Shown here piece by piece: positions 13,686 through 20,602 of a DNA stretch of 20,602 bases (the first letter of the stretch is position 1; each line of letters starts with the position of its first letter). Source of the stretch: a virus; IMG/VR virus record IMGVR_UViG_3300028025_003039, positions 1 through 20,602 of that record, one strand, 5' to 3'. The notes beneath the pieces were generated by a model that searched no databases, was not told the origin of the DNA, and worked only from the letters and a program-made list of their open reading frames with translations. The translations under genes and the position numbers were made by a program.

Positions 13686-14128
13686 CCTGGCCGCAGAATA
13701 GGTTCGTAGCAACCTATCTTAAGGCCGCGGTCGAGGCGGGGCAACCACCTACTGCTGTTATCTTTAGCGACCCTTCGCATAAGAAGTGGACAATGTGGGA
13801 CTACCGGTTGTTGAAGGCGCACTACATCCTTCAAGATTGGTACAGGGATGGCATTCCGCTGTGGTGGGACGAATCCGATCGCGTAACCTTTGACGCCAAG
13901 GCACGCTTCTCTAAATCTCGCGCATCCATTGAGAGAGCGCAAGAATCCGATTCCAAGAAGAAGTCCAAGTCTTACGGAAAATATTATGTAGCTGAGCCCA
14001 AGATTATTGACGGTGGCGAGATGCCAACTCGTGAGGAATGGCTGGAAGAGCAAGAGCGCAAAAATGGAATGAACAAGGTGCAGCAGCGTAACTCTGGCCC
14101 ACAGATACTTCAGGGCAGAAAACGGTAA
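13673..14128 (+). CDS. Tail assembly chaperone T (frameshift extension, GT fusion)
   Basis: This 151-residue segment is translated only as a -1 frameshift extension of G. The fusion would be about 356 residues. The junction reads from EDF into SEALTWPQNRFVATYL. The T part is aromatic-rich early (KKWTMWDYRLLKAHYILQDW, where the first in-frame ATG at 13793 falls) and ends Lys/Arg/Glu-rich (EEWLEEQERKNG). There is no ribosome site before 13793, and the frame is open all the way back to the slippery site, so independent translation is unlikely. GT binds tube subunits and the tape measure during tail assembly. Confidence 0.82.
   Translation, partial: SEALTWPQNRFVATYLKAAVEAGQPPTAVIFSDPSHKKWTMWDYRLLKAHYILQDWYRDGIPLWWDESDRVTFDAKARFSKSRASIERAQESDSKKKSKSYGKYYVAEPKIIDGGEMPTREEWLEEQERKNGMNKVQQRNSGPQILQGRKR
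13689..13732 (+). other. Possible frameshift-stimulating RNA structure
   Basis: An inner perfect 7-bp stem, ATAGGTT (13698-13704) with AACCTAT (13711-13717) and a 6-nt loop, lies inside an outer 6-bp stem. The outer stem is GGCCGC (13689-13694) with GCGGTC (13727-13732), including one G-U pair. It starts 15 nt after the slippery heptamer, farther than the usual 5-9 nt, so the role is uncertain. Confidence 0.4.
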
Positions 14129-14133
14129 TGCGG

Positions 14134-14139
14134 TAGAAT
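14134..14139 (+). promoter_or_regulatory. -10 box for tape measure unit
   Basis: TAGAAT in the context CGGTAGAAT resembles the -10 box of the connector unit (CGGTAAAAT). It would start transcription near 14146, with a leader of about 27 nt containing AAGGAA before the TTG start. Confidence 0.45.
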
Positions 14140-14161
14140 ATATATAACGCCCGCATCCTGT

Positions 14162-14167
14162 AAGGAA
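14162..14167 (+). promoter_or_regulatory. Shine-Dalgarno site deciding TTG start of tape measure
   Basis: AAGGAA lies 5 nt before TTG at 14173. It supports the TTG rather than a later ATG as the start of the tape measure gene. Confidence 0.6.
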
Positions 14168-14172
14168 CCCTT

Positions 14173-17100
14173 TTGGCCACCAGTGATATCAGTATTAACA
14201 TATCAAGTAATGCTGACCAAATTATTGAAAGAATTAAGCAACTAACAAAGAGGTTAAAGCAGTTAGAGGGGCAGAACAAAAAGGCCGAAGGCAAGGTCTC
14301 TTCTAATCGCGAGCGTATTGACCAAATTAACCAAGAGCTTGCTGCCGATAAAAAACTTACCGCGGCCAGACAACGCAAGATTGACCTACTCAAGCAAGAG
14401 AGCTTAGCACTAAGCCGGTCTATCGGTGGGCAGAATGCGCAGATTCAAGTTCGCCAGCGGGAGATTGATAGCCTCAAGAGGGGTATTGCTGCCACCAAAG
14501 CCTATGGCGAGGCGCTTGAAAAAATCAGCAAGCCGGCACTTAGGTACGCTCTTTACGATATTTCCAGTAGCCTTCGTCAGGTAGCGGTTGCGACAGCCGC
14601 TCTTGCCGTGGCACCAATTGGCTTTGCCATTAAGTACGAAAGAGAATTTGCCAACGTAGTCCGCACAAGCGACTTGGCTGGGCAGGCTGCTAACGAGGCT
14701 AGGGACCAGCTTCTTGGGGCACTTAGGGACATTAGCCAAGCAACGCCAATTTCCTGGACGGAAATTACTAACATCGCAACACTGGCTGGACAGTTGGGTA
14801 TCTCTACAGAACTGGTAGCCGGCTTTACTGACAACGTTGCCAAGTTCGCCGCAACCACAGACCTAACAGTAGAAGCTGCGGCCACGGCATTCGGTAGACT
14901 TACCATGCTCATCGATGGTGCCGAGGGTCAATTTGCGGAATTGGGTTCCGCAATCCTCGCGGTCGGTGTTGACTCTATCGCTACAGAATCCCAGATTGTT
15001 GGCGTGGCCACTCAGATTGCCTCGATGGGTAACTTGGCTGAACTTAGCGCTGCGGATATTATTGGTCTTTCCGGATCGCTAGCATCGCTTGGTATCGCGC
15101 CGGAACTTGCACGTGGTGTCGTGACCAGGCTCTTCTCTGATATCGGTGCCGCTGTGGCTACTGGAGGATATGAGCTCGAGGAGTTCTCTAGACTATCGGG
15201 TAGGAGCGCCGACGAATTTACCGCAGCGTGGGGAACTTCGCAATCAATCAATGTAATCCTTGACTTTTTTGACGGCTTGGGCCAGACTGCTGGCGACGCC
15301 GAAAGAACCTTGCGACAGCTCGGTATCACCTCCGTGCGTGACATTCCAGCGTTGCTACGTTTGGCGCAAAGCTCTGACGAGGTTCGTCGTCTTGTTGCAC
15401 TTAGTAATGAAGAATTCACGCGCGGCCAAAAGATTCAAGAGCAGTACGCGATTATCGCCGGCACCACGGCAGAAGAACTTCGTAGACTTGTGCAGAACTT
15501 CGAACTACTTGCCGCGACTGTGGGCCAGTCAATTCCCGGCCTTGCTCAATTGTTCGCGGCGCTCAGCAACGTTACCGCTGGAATTACAGATTTCCTTGCC
15601 ACTACTCCGGGTCAGATTCTTTCCGGTGTCGCTATTGCGCTGGCCTTTGTAGTATCCGCCGCTACTGCCGCGGGAGCAATTCTTACCGCACTAATTGCTG
15701 GATTCAGCGCGCTTGTGTTTGCGTCTAGAACACTCGGCATTGACCTCGGCCTTCTTGGCTTTAAGGCTATTTTTAGCGCCAAGGGCCTACAGTCGGCTGG
15801 GCTCGGTGCGCTCACTGCCAATGCTTCCTTTATGAGGCTTGCTACGACAATAAAGTTTGGGACCCTGGCTTTCGGTGCGATTGGTATTGCCATTGCGGTT
15901 GTCGGTGCAATCATGTCTGCCTATAGCCAACGGGTGCAGCAAGTTCAATCCGTAACTAACGACCTACTTTCCGACCAGGCAGGCTTATCGAAGGCTTTGC
16001 AGGCGGATGCCGATGCTTACAGTAAGCTTTCTGATTCCGCCAAAGAAGCAGCTGATGGCTTTGTCGTCCTAGAGAAGGCACAGATAGGTGCGAATAGGGC
16101 AAGCCAGAAACAAAATCTTTATCGCGGTATTAATCTTGTTAATGAACTTATTGAAAAGTCCGCTATCGCTCGCGAGGAAGACGCGAAAGCCACGGAGCTA
16201 CAAACTCAAACGTCCGAAAGATTTCTTAAAGTTCAAGGTGACTCTGCCTCGATATCGGGCGATATTATTTCTGGCCTTGACGCCGAGGCCGAGGCTGCCA
16301 AAAAAGCGGCTGACGAGTATCTAATACTTGGTGAAAATGTTGCATTCTACTTGCGCCAGCAGGCATCGACTAGCCCGGAAATTCAGGCAGCCTTTGCCAT
16401 CCCCGAATTGAGGACGGGAATTGTTGCAGAGTTTGGAGATTTTGAAACTTTCACTGAACAACTTATTGGAAATCCCGAAGACGCCAAAAAAAGATTAGAT
16501 GAAGTATTTGATGTAATAAGACAACCGCAAAGGTTTACGTTTTTTAAGGACACCGAATTACTTGAAGATTTAGCCGCTGCAGAACTCGCGCTTGAGGGAT
16601 ATACAGAAGCGGCCGATCCAGAAAAAATTCTTGAGCTTGCAAAAGCCAACGATGTCCTCAATGACGGAATGCCCGAACTAGAAGCGCAAACATCGCTTGC
16701 CGCTGGTGAGGTAGATGGTCTGATGAAGGCGCTGTTTGGTGCCGAAAATGCCGCGGGTGCCGGACGCGATGCTGTTGGAAGATTCTTCGACGAGTTAGCT
16801 GCTGGTGCCGATGCTTCTGACATTACAGCCGAAAGCTTCCAGGAGATGGTTGCCGCGTTGGCCGGTAATGAGTTCAGGACTGTACCCGAGCGCTTGGCGG
16901 ATATGAACGCCGTGCTACAGAGACTCAAGGATGAGGGCCAGGGCACGTCGCAGATGGCGCTTGTTCTTACGCAAGCTATGCTCCAGCTCGCCGCGGCCGC
17001 TGGCTTTGCGGACCTGGGTATCTCTGACATTCCAGCCAACCTCACAACGGTTGAGCAAAAAATGGAATTCCTCATCTCCAAGGCACAGCCCCTTATCAAT

Positions 17101-18717
17101 TTGTTTGGTGGCATTGGCGCTGGTGCTGACGATGCCGGAACAAAGATGGGTGGCGCTGGGGCCAGGGCCGAGACTCTTGCCGAGCAATTCGATAAGCTTA
17201 CTAGCTCTATGTTTGATTCAATCAACCTGGGTCGCGACGCAGAAGACGCAATCTTTGCACTCGGTGAAGCCTTCGGGGAATCTGGGGACCAGGCATTTTA
17301 CGCAAGCGATGAGATGCAAGATGCAATCGGTTCAATCCTCAAGCAGTCCGACAGCGCCGAGGAAGGGGTTGCCAACCTCGCGGCATTATTCTCACAGCTA
17401 GCCAAGACCGCTGGCGGTCAGTCGGCACCGTCACTACAGATTCTTCGTCAAGCTATCAGCCAAGTGGGCGCACAGTTCGGGTTGACCGAGGCGCAGGTTC
17501 AGCAATTTATTAATACTGCCGGCGGTGGGTTAGCTAACATCAACCTCAATAACTTCAACCTCGGTGTACAGAATGCGCAGAAGGAAGTTCGCACGCTCCT
17601 TGATTACGCATCCGACCTGGAAAGTGTATTTACCCGTGCGTTTGATATTAGGTTCGCTAGGGGTCAGGCATTAGATGATATCGCCGAATCTTTCCAGAAT
17701 CTTTCCGAGGAAGTGGAAGATGCTCGCTTTGAACTAGAAGAACTCCAAGCTTCTCAGAGTGACCTGGGTGCGGACCGTGCGCTCAAGCAGTACTTCCTGT
17801 CTATCGCGGAAGCATATGGCGACACGCTTCGTGCAGCGCAGTTGCGCAAGGAGATTGCCGCGCTAGATCGCGAGCAGGCGGATAACGCAAGAAGGCTTGG
17901 GGAAACACAAGCCATTGCCGGCGGTGACCTTACGGGTCAGGGCGCTGGACAGCGACAGAACCGTCAGGCCCTGCTGGGGCTTGTGCAAGATTACCAGGGT
18001 TACATCACCGCGCTTGCTGAGTCTGGCGCTACGCAGGCAGAACTTTCAGCGGCCACGGAAACTGCGCGTCAACAGTTTATTCAGCAGGCAACGGAGCTCG
18101 GGTTCCAAGAATCTGTAGTTCTTGAATACGCAGCCGCCTTCGATGATGTTCAGACCGCCATCTCAAAGGTGGAACGCAACATCACCGTAGAGGCTAATGT
18201 CAACCCGGCGCTCCAGGCGCTTAACGAACTGAACGCAAGCTTGAATAAAAATATTCAAGCCGCAAGAACCCTAAACGCGGCGCTAGGGCAGCCAACTCGA
18301 CTCCCAACACCCGTAGCAGTAACTACTCCAATATACATTCCAGCTCTTAGTGGTCTTGGTGTAAATCCAAATTTCTCAATGGGCGGCTTCACCGGACCCG
18401 GCGGAAAGAACCAGCCAGCCGGTATTGTCCACAAGGGCGAGTACGTTATCCCCAAGCAGTTTGTCAACCAGTCCAGCGGAATGCCAGACCCCTCATTCCT
18501 TGCGCAGATGCAGAACGGTATGCGCAGCTATCAGATGGGTGGCTTCGTCGGTGGTAGCGCTATGGGCTCCGATGGCACGGTAATGGTCGAGCTCTCGCCC
18601 TTTGACCGCAAGCTTCTTGCCGACGCCGGTAACGTACAATTGAGGCTGAACGGTAGGGTTGTAGCCGAGGCCACCAACCAGAATAACTTTGACGAAGCGA
18701 GACGGGGCAGTAACTAA
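14173..18717 (+). CDS. Tape measure protein
   Basis: This 1514-residue protein, the longest in the window, sets tail length; at about 0.15 nm per residue it predicts a tail near 225 nm. Residues about 15-115 form a charged coiled coil (IKQLTKRLKQLE and similar heptads). The YEREFANVVRTSDLAG segment (about 155-170) begins the conserved tail-minor core. Long hydrophobic stretches at about 478-523 (GVAIALAFVVSAATAAGAIL) and 564-584 could cross the host membrane during DNA entry. The C-terminus has the usual GGFTGPGGKNQPAGIVHKGE motif (about residue 1402 on), where processing and tip assembly occur in relatives. No peptidase or lysozyme motif was seen. It starts at TTG with AAGGAA upstream, and the next gene starts in its stop (TAATG). 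Confidence 0.95.
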   Translation: MATSDISINISSNADQIIERIKQLTKRLKQLEGQNKKAEGKVSSNRERIDQINQELAADKKLTAARQRKIDLLKQESLALSRSIGGQNAQIQVRQREIDSLKRGIAATKAYGEALEKISKPALRYALYDISSSLRQVAVATAALAVAPIGFAIKYEREFANVVRTSDLAGQAANEARDQLLGALRDISQATPISWTEITNIATLAGQLGISTELVAGFTDNVAKFAATTDLTVEAAATAFGRLTMLIDGAEGQFAELGSAILAVGVDSIATESQIVGVATQIASMGNLAELSAADIIGLSGSLASLGIAPELARGVVTRLFSDIGAAVATGGYELEEFSRLSGRSADEFTAAWGTSQSINVILDFFDGLGQTAGDAERTLRQLGITSVRDIPALLRLAQSSDEVRRLVALSNEEFTRGQKIQEQYAIIAGTTAEELRRLVQNFELLAATVGQSIPGLAQLFAALSNVTAGITDFLATTPGQILSGVAIALAFVVSAATAAGAILTALIAGFSALVFASRTLGIDLGLLGFKAIFSAKGLQSAGLGALTANASFMRLATTIKFGTLAFGAIGIAIAVVGAIMSAYSQRVQQVQSVTNDLLSDQAGLSKALQADADAYSKLSDSAKEAADGFVVLEKAQIGANRASQKQNLYRGINLVNELIEKSAIAREEDAKATELQTQTSERFLKVQGDSASISGDIISGLDAEAEAAKKAADEYLILGENVAFYLRQQASTSPEIQAAFAIPELRTGIVAEFGDFETFTEQLIGNPEDAKKRLDEVFDVIRQPQRFTFFKDTELLEDLAAAELALEGYTEAADPEKILELAKANDVLNDGMPELEAQTSLAAGEVDGLMKALFGAENAAGAGRDAVGRFFDELAAGADASDITAESFQEMVAALAGNEFRTVPERLADMNAVLQRLKDEGQGTSQMALVLTQAMLQLAAAAGFADLGISDIPANLTTVEQKMEFLISKAQPLINLFGGIGAGADDAGTKMGGAGARAETLAEQFDKLTSSMFDSINLGRDAEDAIFALGEAFGESGDQAFYASDEMQDAIGSILKQSDSAEEGVANLAALFSQLAKTAGGQSAPSLQILRQAISQVGAQFGLTEAQVQQFINTAGGGLANINLNNFNLGVQNAQKEVRTLLDYASDLESVFTRAFDIRFARGQALDDIAESFQNLSEEVEDARFELEELQASQSDLGADRALKQYFLSIAEAYGDTLRAAQLRKEIAALDREQADNARRLGETQAIAGGDLTGQGAGQRQNRQALLGLVQDYQGYITALAESGATQAELSAATETARQQFIQQATELGFQESVVLEYAAAFDDVQTAISKVERNITVEANVNPALQALNELNASLNKNIQAARTLNAALGQPTRLPTPVAVTTPIYIPALSGLGVNPNFSMGGFTGPGGKNQPAGIVHKGEYVIPKQFVNQSSGMPDPSFLAQMQNGMRSYQMGGFVGGSAMGSDGTVMVELSPFDRKLLADAGNVQLRLNGRVVAEATNQNNFDEARRGSN

Positions 18718-19565
18718 TGAGTAGTTGTTTCTACATGGGCACCCAGGCGAAAATGCTAGAGATGCGCGCTCCGTCTGTAAACATGCCATCGTCCAAGCAG
18801 GGCTACTTCAACAAGGTAGATTACCTTAATGGTGGTGCCTCGATTCGCAGGTCTACGGCTGCGCACAAAAACTACACGATGAGCTGGAACTCCATCAGCC
18901 GGGATGAGGCCAGGGTTATCACCGATCTTGCCGATGGTGTCTACGGTCACGGCCCGCTGTACATTCACGATCCGATTGCCGCTGACCGTAACGTGTTGCC
19001 CCAGTGGTGGGCCACTCCCTCGCAGGGATTGTACGACGGCTTGGCCCTGAACGACGCTGAGCGCGGTGAGTCTGTGTTGACGCCCGCAAACAACTTGAAC
19101 TTCCCGGCAGAATCCGTGCGTTATGTGGTGGACTCCGGGCGCACGAGGCGCATCTGGGTGCCAATCCCAGCCGGACACACTGCCCACGTTGGAGCGTTCG
19201 GCTTCAATGGCACTGGTGGTACGGTGGTAGCCACACCAACAGTTGACTCGCTATCTTCGGGAAGCCCGGTGACGCTGACGCTGATGGACGTTACCGATGA
19301 CTCCAGGTTCAACGAGACGTTCGACTCTAGCCTGTACAACGGCGTAGAGCTGTCTCTCGGGGGCACCGGAACTTTGACCCTATCGGGTATAATGGTACAA
19401 GTACTGGAAACAGGTGTTACTCCAGAGACCGGTGGCTTTATCTCCGGCCAAGGAAACTCAGGTTTACAGTTCACGGCCCAGCCGGCATACACCCCGTATT
19501 CCGCAGCACTTGATAAAGTTGGCGTCGTTGTAGAACTTACTGAATATTACGGATGGACTAACTAA
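18717..19565 (+). CDS. Minor tail protein (distal tail position)
   Basis: This 282-residue protein follows the tape measure, the position of distal tail or first tail-tip proteins. It starts MSSCFYMGTQAKMLEMRAP and includes RSTAAHKNYTMSWNSISRDE, which resembles the N-terminal ring domain of tip hub proteins. A beta-rich C-terminal half (about 170-280) is probably a galectin- or jelly-roll-like domain (STTVDSL/SLSSGSPVTLTLMDV-type strands). Two Trp-rich stretches (QWWATPSQGLYDG) are seen. It overlaps both neighbours by TAATG. It probably joins tube and tip and may help in host contact. No family name is given because the recognition is by pattern and position only. Confidence 0.72.
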   Translation: MSSCFYMGTQAKMLEMRAPSVNMPSSKQGYFNKVDYLNGGASIRRSTAAHKNYTMSWNSISRDEARVITDLADGVYGHGPLYIHDPIAADRNVLPQWWATPSQGLYDGLALNDAERGESVLTPANNLNFPAESVRYVVDSGRTRRIWVPIPAGHTAHVGAFGFNGTGGTVVATPTVDSLSSGSPVTLTLMDVTDDSRFNETFDSSLYNGVELSLGGTGTLTLSGIMVQVLETGVTPETGGFISGQGNSGLQFTAQPAYTPYSAALDKVGVVVELTEYYGWTN

Positions 19566-19846
19566 TGGCAGTAACTAGACTTTCGGGTGGCCTTACTCCG
19601 GCTAACGGCTCGGACCCCCGCACGTTCCCCGCTATCTGGAACGCAACTGCTACTGACATCGAGGCGGCTGAAGCTGATATTGCGGCCGCCGAGTCCGACA
19701 TCGTTGATCTTCAGGACAACAAGGCCAACATCATCAACACCGATAGCGACCTTGGTATCACGATTTACGTTGGGTCCATCGACCCTGATGTTTCCTACAC
19801 ACCCGTCACTGGTGACGTGTGGATTGAAACCCCGAGCGGATCATAA
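19565..19846 (+). CDS. Small tail-tip protein with coiled coil
   Basis: This 93-residue protein begins MAVTRLSGGLTPANGSDPRTFP and has a short coiled-coil run (DIEAAEADIAAAESDIVDLQ, about 31-50), typical of trimeric fibre stems. A short beta end (GITIYVGSIDPDVSYTPVTG) follows. It lies between the distal tail protein and the glycine-rich adhesin-like gene, with TAATG overlaps on both sides, so the three are translated in sequence. It is likely a trimeric tip or fibre connector. No family is recognised, and the role is inferred from the coil and neighbours. Confidence 0.68.
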   Translation: MAVTRLSGGLTPANGSDPRTFPAIWNATATDIEAAEADIAAAESDIVDLQDNKANIINTDSDLGITIYVGSIDPDVSYTPVTGDVWIETPSGS

Positions 19847-20602
19847 TGTCATACCAGTTGGGCAACGCTAAGGTTTGGGACGGTGCCGCATGGGTTAATG
19901 CCGTTGGCGGTCTAGACACTCCGGCTGTGGTTTCTGGGACTACGGGTTCACCTACTTTGGGCACTGCCGGTGGGTATGAGTATTACGCTTTCACTGGTGA
20001 CGGTTCGATTACCTTCAGTGATGACGGTTTCTGTGATGTGTTGTTGCTTGGTGGTGGAGGTTCTGGGGGGCGCGGTAATGCTTCCCGTGTTGGTGGTGGA
20101 GGCGGGGCTGGCGGTCTTTTCTCTGTAGACAATTTTTATGTTTCAGCGGGCACTGTTGTCGTTGAGGTTGGTGCCGGTGGAGCATCGGTGACAGCTGCTT
20201 CAACGGGTGGGAACCGTGGTGGGGATTCTTATCTAACCAACCTTGGGGTGTTGGGTGTTGGAGGTGGCGGAGGTGGCGGAGGCGGCCTTGATTCGGCTGC
20301 CCCAATGTACGGTCACAACGGCGGTTCAGGAGGCGGTGGCGGCTCGCAAATCGGGCCTGGACCTGGCGGTAAAGGTGTGGAAACACAAGGCAAGAACGGT
20401 GGCGATACGACTGCGCTTGGAACCTCGGGTGGAGGTGGTGGAGGTGGTGCTGGGGTTGTCGGGTCTAACGCGACCACTACGGGCGGGGCAGGCGGTAACG
20501 GGCTGTCAACATTCTCCACGTGGGGAAACGCTGTTTCACTCGGTCAGAACATTACGGGAACGCGCTGGTTCGCTGGTGGTGGTGGTGGAGGCTCACTAAA
20601 CA
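19846..20602 (+). CDS. Glycine-rich tail tip/adhesin protein (3' end cut by window)
   Basis: This frame opens at ATG 19846 inside the previous stop (TAATG) and stays open to the window end, giving at least 252 residues. It starts MSYQLGNAKVWDGAAWVNAVGG, a common opening of phage tip proteins. From about residue 44 it becomes a glycine-rich domain (YEYYAFTGDGSITFSDDG, then LLLGGGGSGGRGN). Long Gly runs follow at about residues 80-90, 140, 165 and 215. Such domains can form polyglycine II sandwiches with host-binding loops, as known for some phage adhesins. The C-terminus is unseen, so a further receptor-binding domain may follow. Weak GAGCGGA lies upstream; translation is probably coupled. Confidence 0.8.
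   Translation, partial: MSYQLGNAKVWDGAAWVNAVGGLDTPAVVSGTTGSPTLGTAGGYEYYAFTGDGSITFSDDGFCDVLLLGGGGSGGRGNASRVGGGGGAGGLFSVDNFYVSAGTVVVEVGAGGASVTAASTGGNRGGDSYLTNLGVLGVGGGGGGGGGLDSAAPMYGHNGGSGGGGGSQIGPGPGGKGVETQGKNGGDTTALGTSGGGGGGGAGVVGSNATTTGGAGGNGLSTFSTWGNAVSLGQNITGTRWFAGGGGGGSLN

Noticed and set aside
13793-14128. Chaperone T as an independent gene from ATG 13793
   Set aside because: There is no ribosome site, the frame is open upstream to the slippery heptamer, and the family is normally made by frameshifting.
16383-17225. 280-residue minus-strand reading frame opposite the tape measure
   Set aside because: It is Ser/Ala/Pro-rich low-complexity output expected from the antisense of an Ala-rich gene, with no start signals.
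20015-20386. His/Gln/Pro-rich minus-strand frame opposite the glycine-rich gene
   Set aside because: It is an antisense artefact of GGT/GGC codon repeats.
1-20602. tRNA genes, CRISPR arrays, insertion sequences, attachment sites
   Set aside because: No cloverleaf, regular spaced repeat, transposase or integrase signal was seen in the window by eye.

Overview
This window is the structural (late) region of a tailed double-stranded DNA phage or prophage, read almost entirely left to right. The gene order (terminase, portal, protease/scaffold, decoration, major capsid, connectors, tail terminator, tail tube, frameshifted G/GT chaperones, tape measure, tail tip) is that of a long non-contractile-tailed phage (siphovirus, HK97-type head); no sheath or baseplate genes are seen. 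A DUF6093-like connector, several 'minor tail' type proteins and frequent leaderless gene starts fit an actinobacterial host. Base composition looks near-balanced rather than very GC-rich, so a moderate-GC actinobacterium (for example a freshwater Microbacteriaceae relative) is a reasonable but unproven guess.

Layout: 16-2038 small and large terminase; 2039-2269 a non-coding gap with repeated TGCGC motifs; 2270-3754 portal; 3776-6398 capsid maturation protease with a probable nested scaffold, decoration protein and major capsid protein, closed by a GNRA-loop terminator; 6458-9403 a cassette of four unrelated glycosyltransferases (three on +, the last on - and overlapping its neighbour tail to tail); 9519-11408 head-tail connectors, gp10-like protein and tail terminator; 11428-12970 a small unknown protein and two tandem tail-tube-type proteins (the second with a bacterial Ig-like domain), closed by a strong terminator; 13059-14128 tail assembly chaperones joined by a -1 ribosomal frameshift; 14173-18717 tape measure; 18717-20602 tail-tip proteins ending in a glycine-rich adhesin-like protein cut by the window edge.

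How it works together: the terminase pumps DNA through the portal into a head built from capsid protein on a scaffold that the protease removes; connectors close the head; the tube polymerises around the tape measure with the G/GT chaperones; tip proteins bind the host. The glycosyltransferases, placed directly after the capsid gene, probably decorate virion proteins or alter the host surface.

The most unusual signal is regulatory. At least six genes carry a TAnnnT -10 hexamer exactly 6 nt before an ATG with no useful Shine-Dalgarno sequence (a seventh has 7 nt). This implies a phage late region built from several short, largely leaderless transcription units. Two other units (G/GT and tape measure) have short leaders, good Shine-Dalgarno sites and TTG starts.
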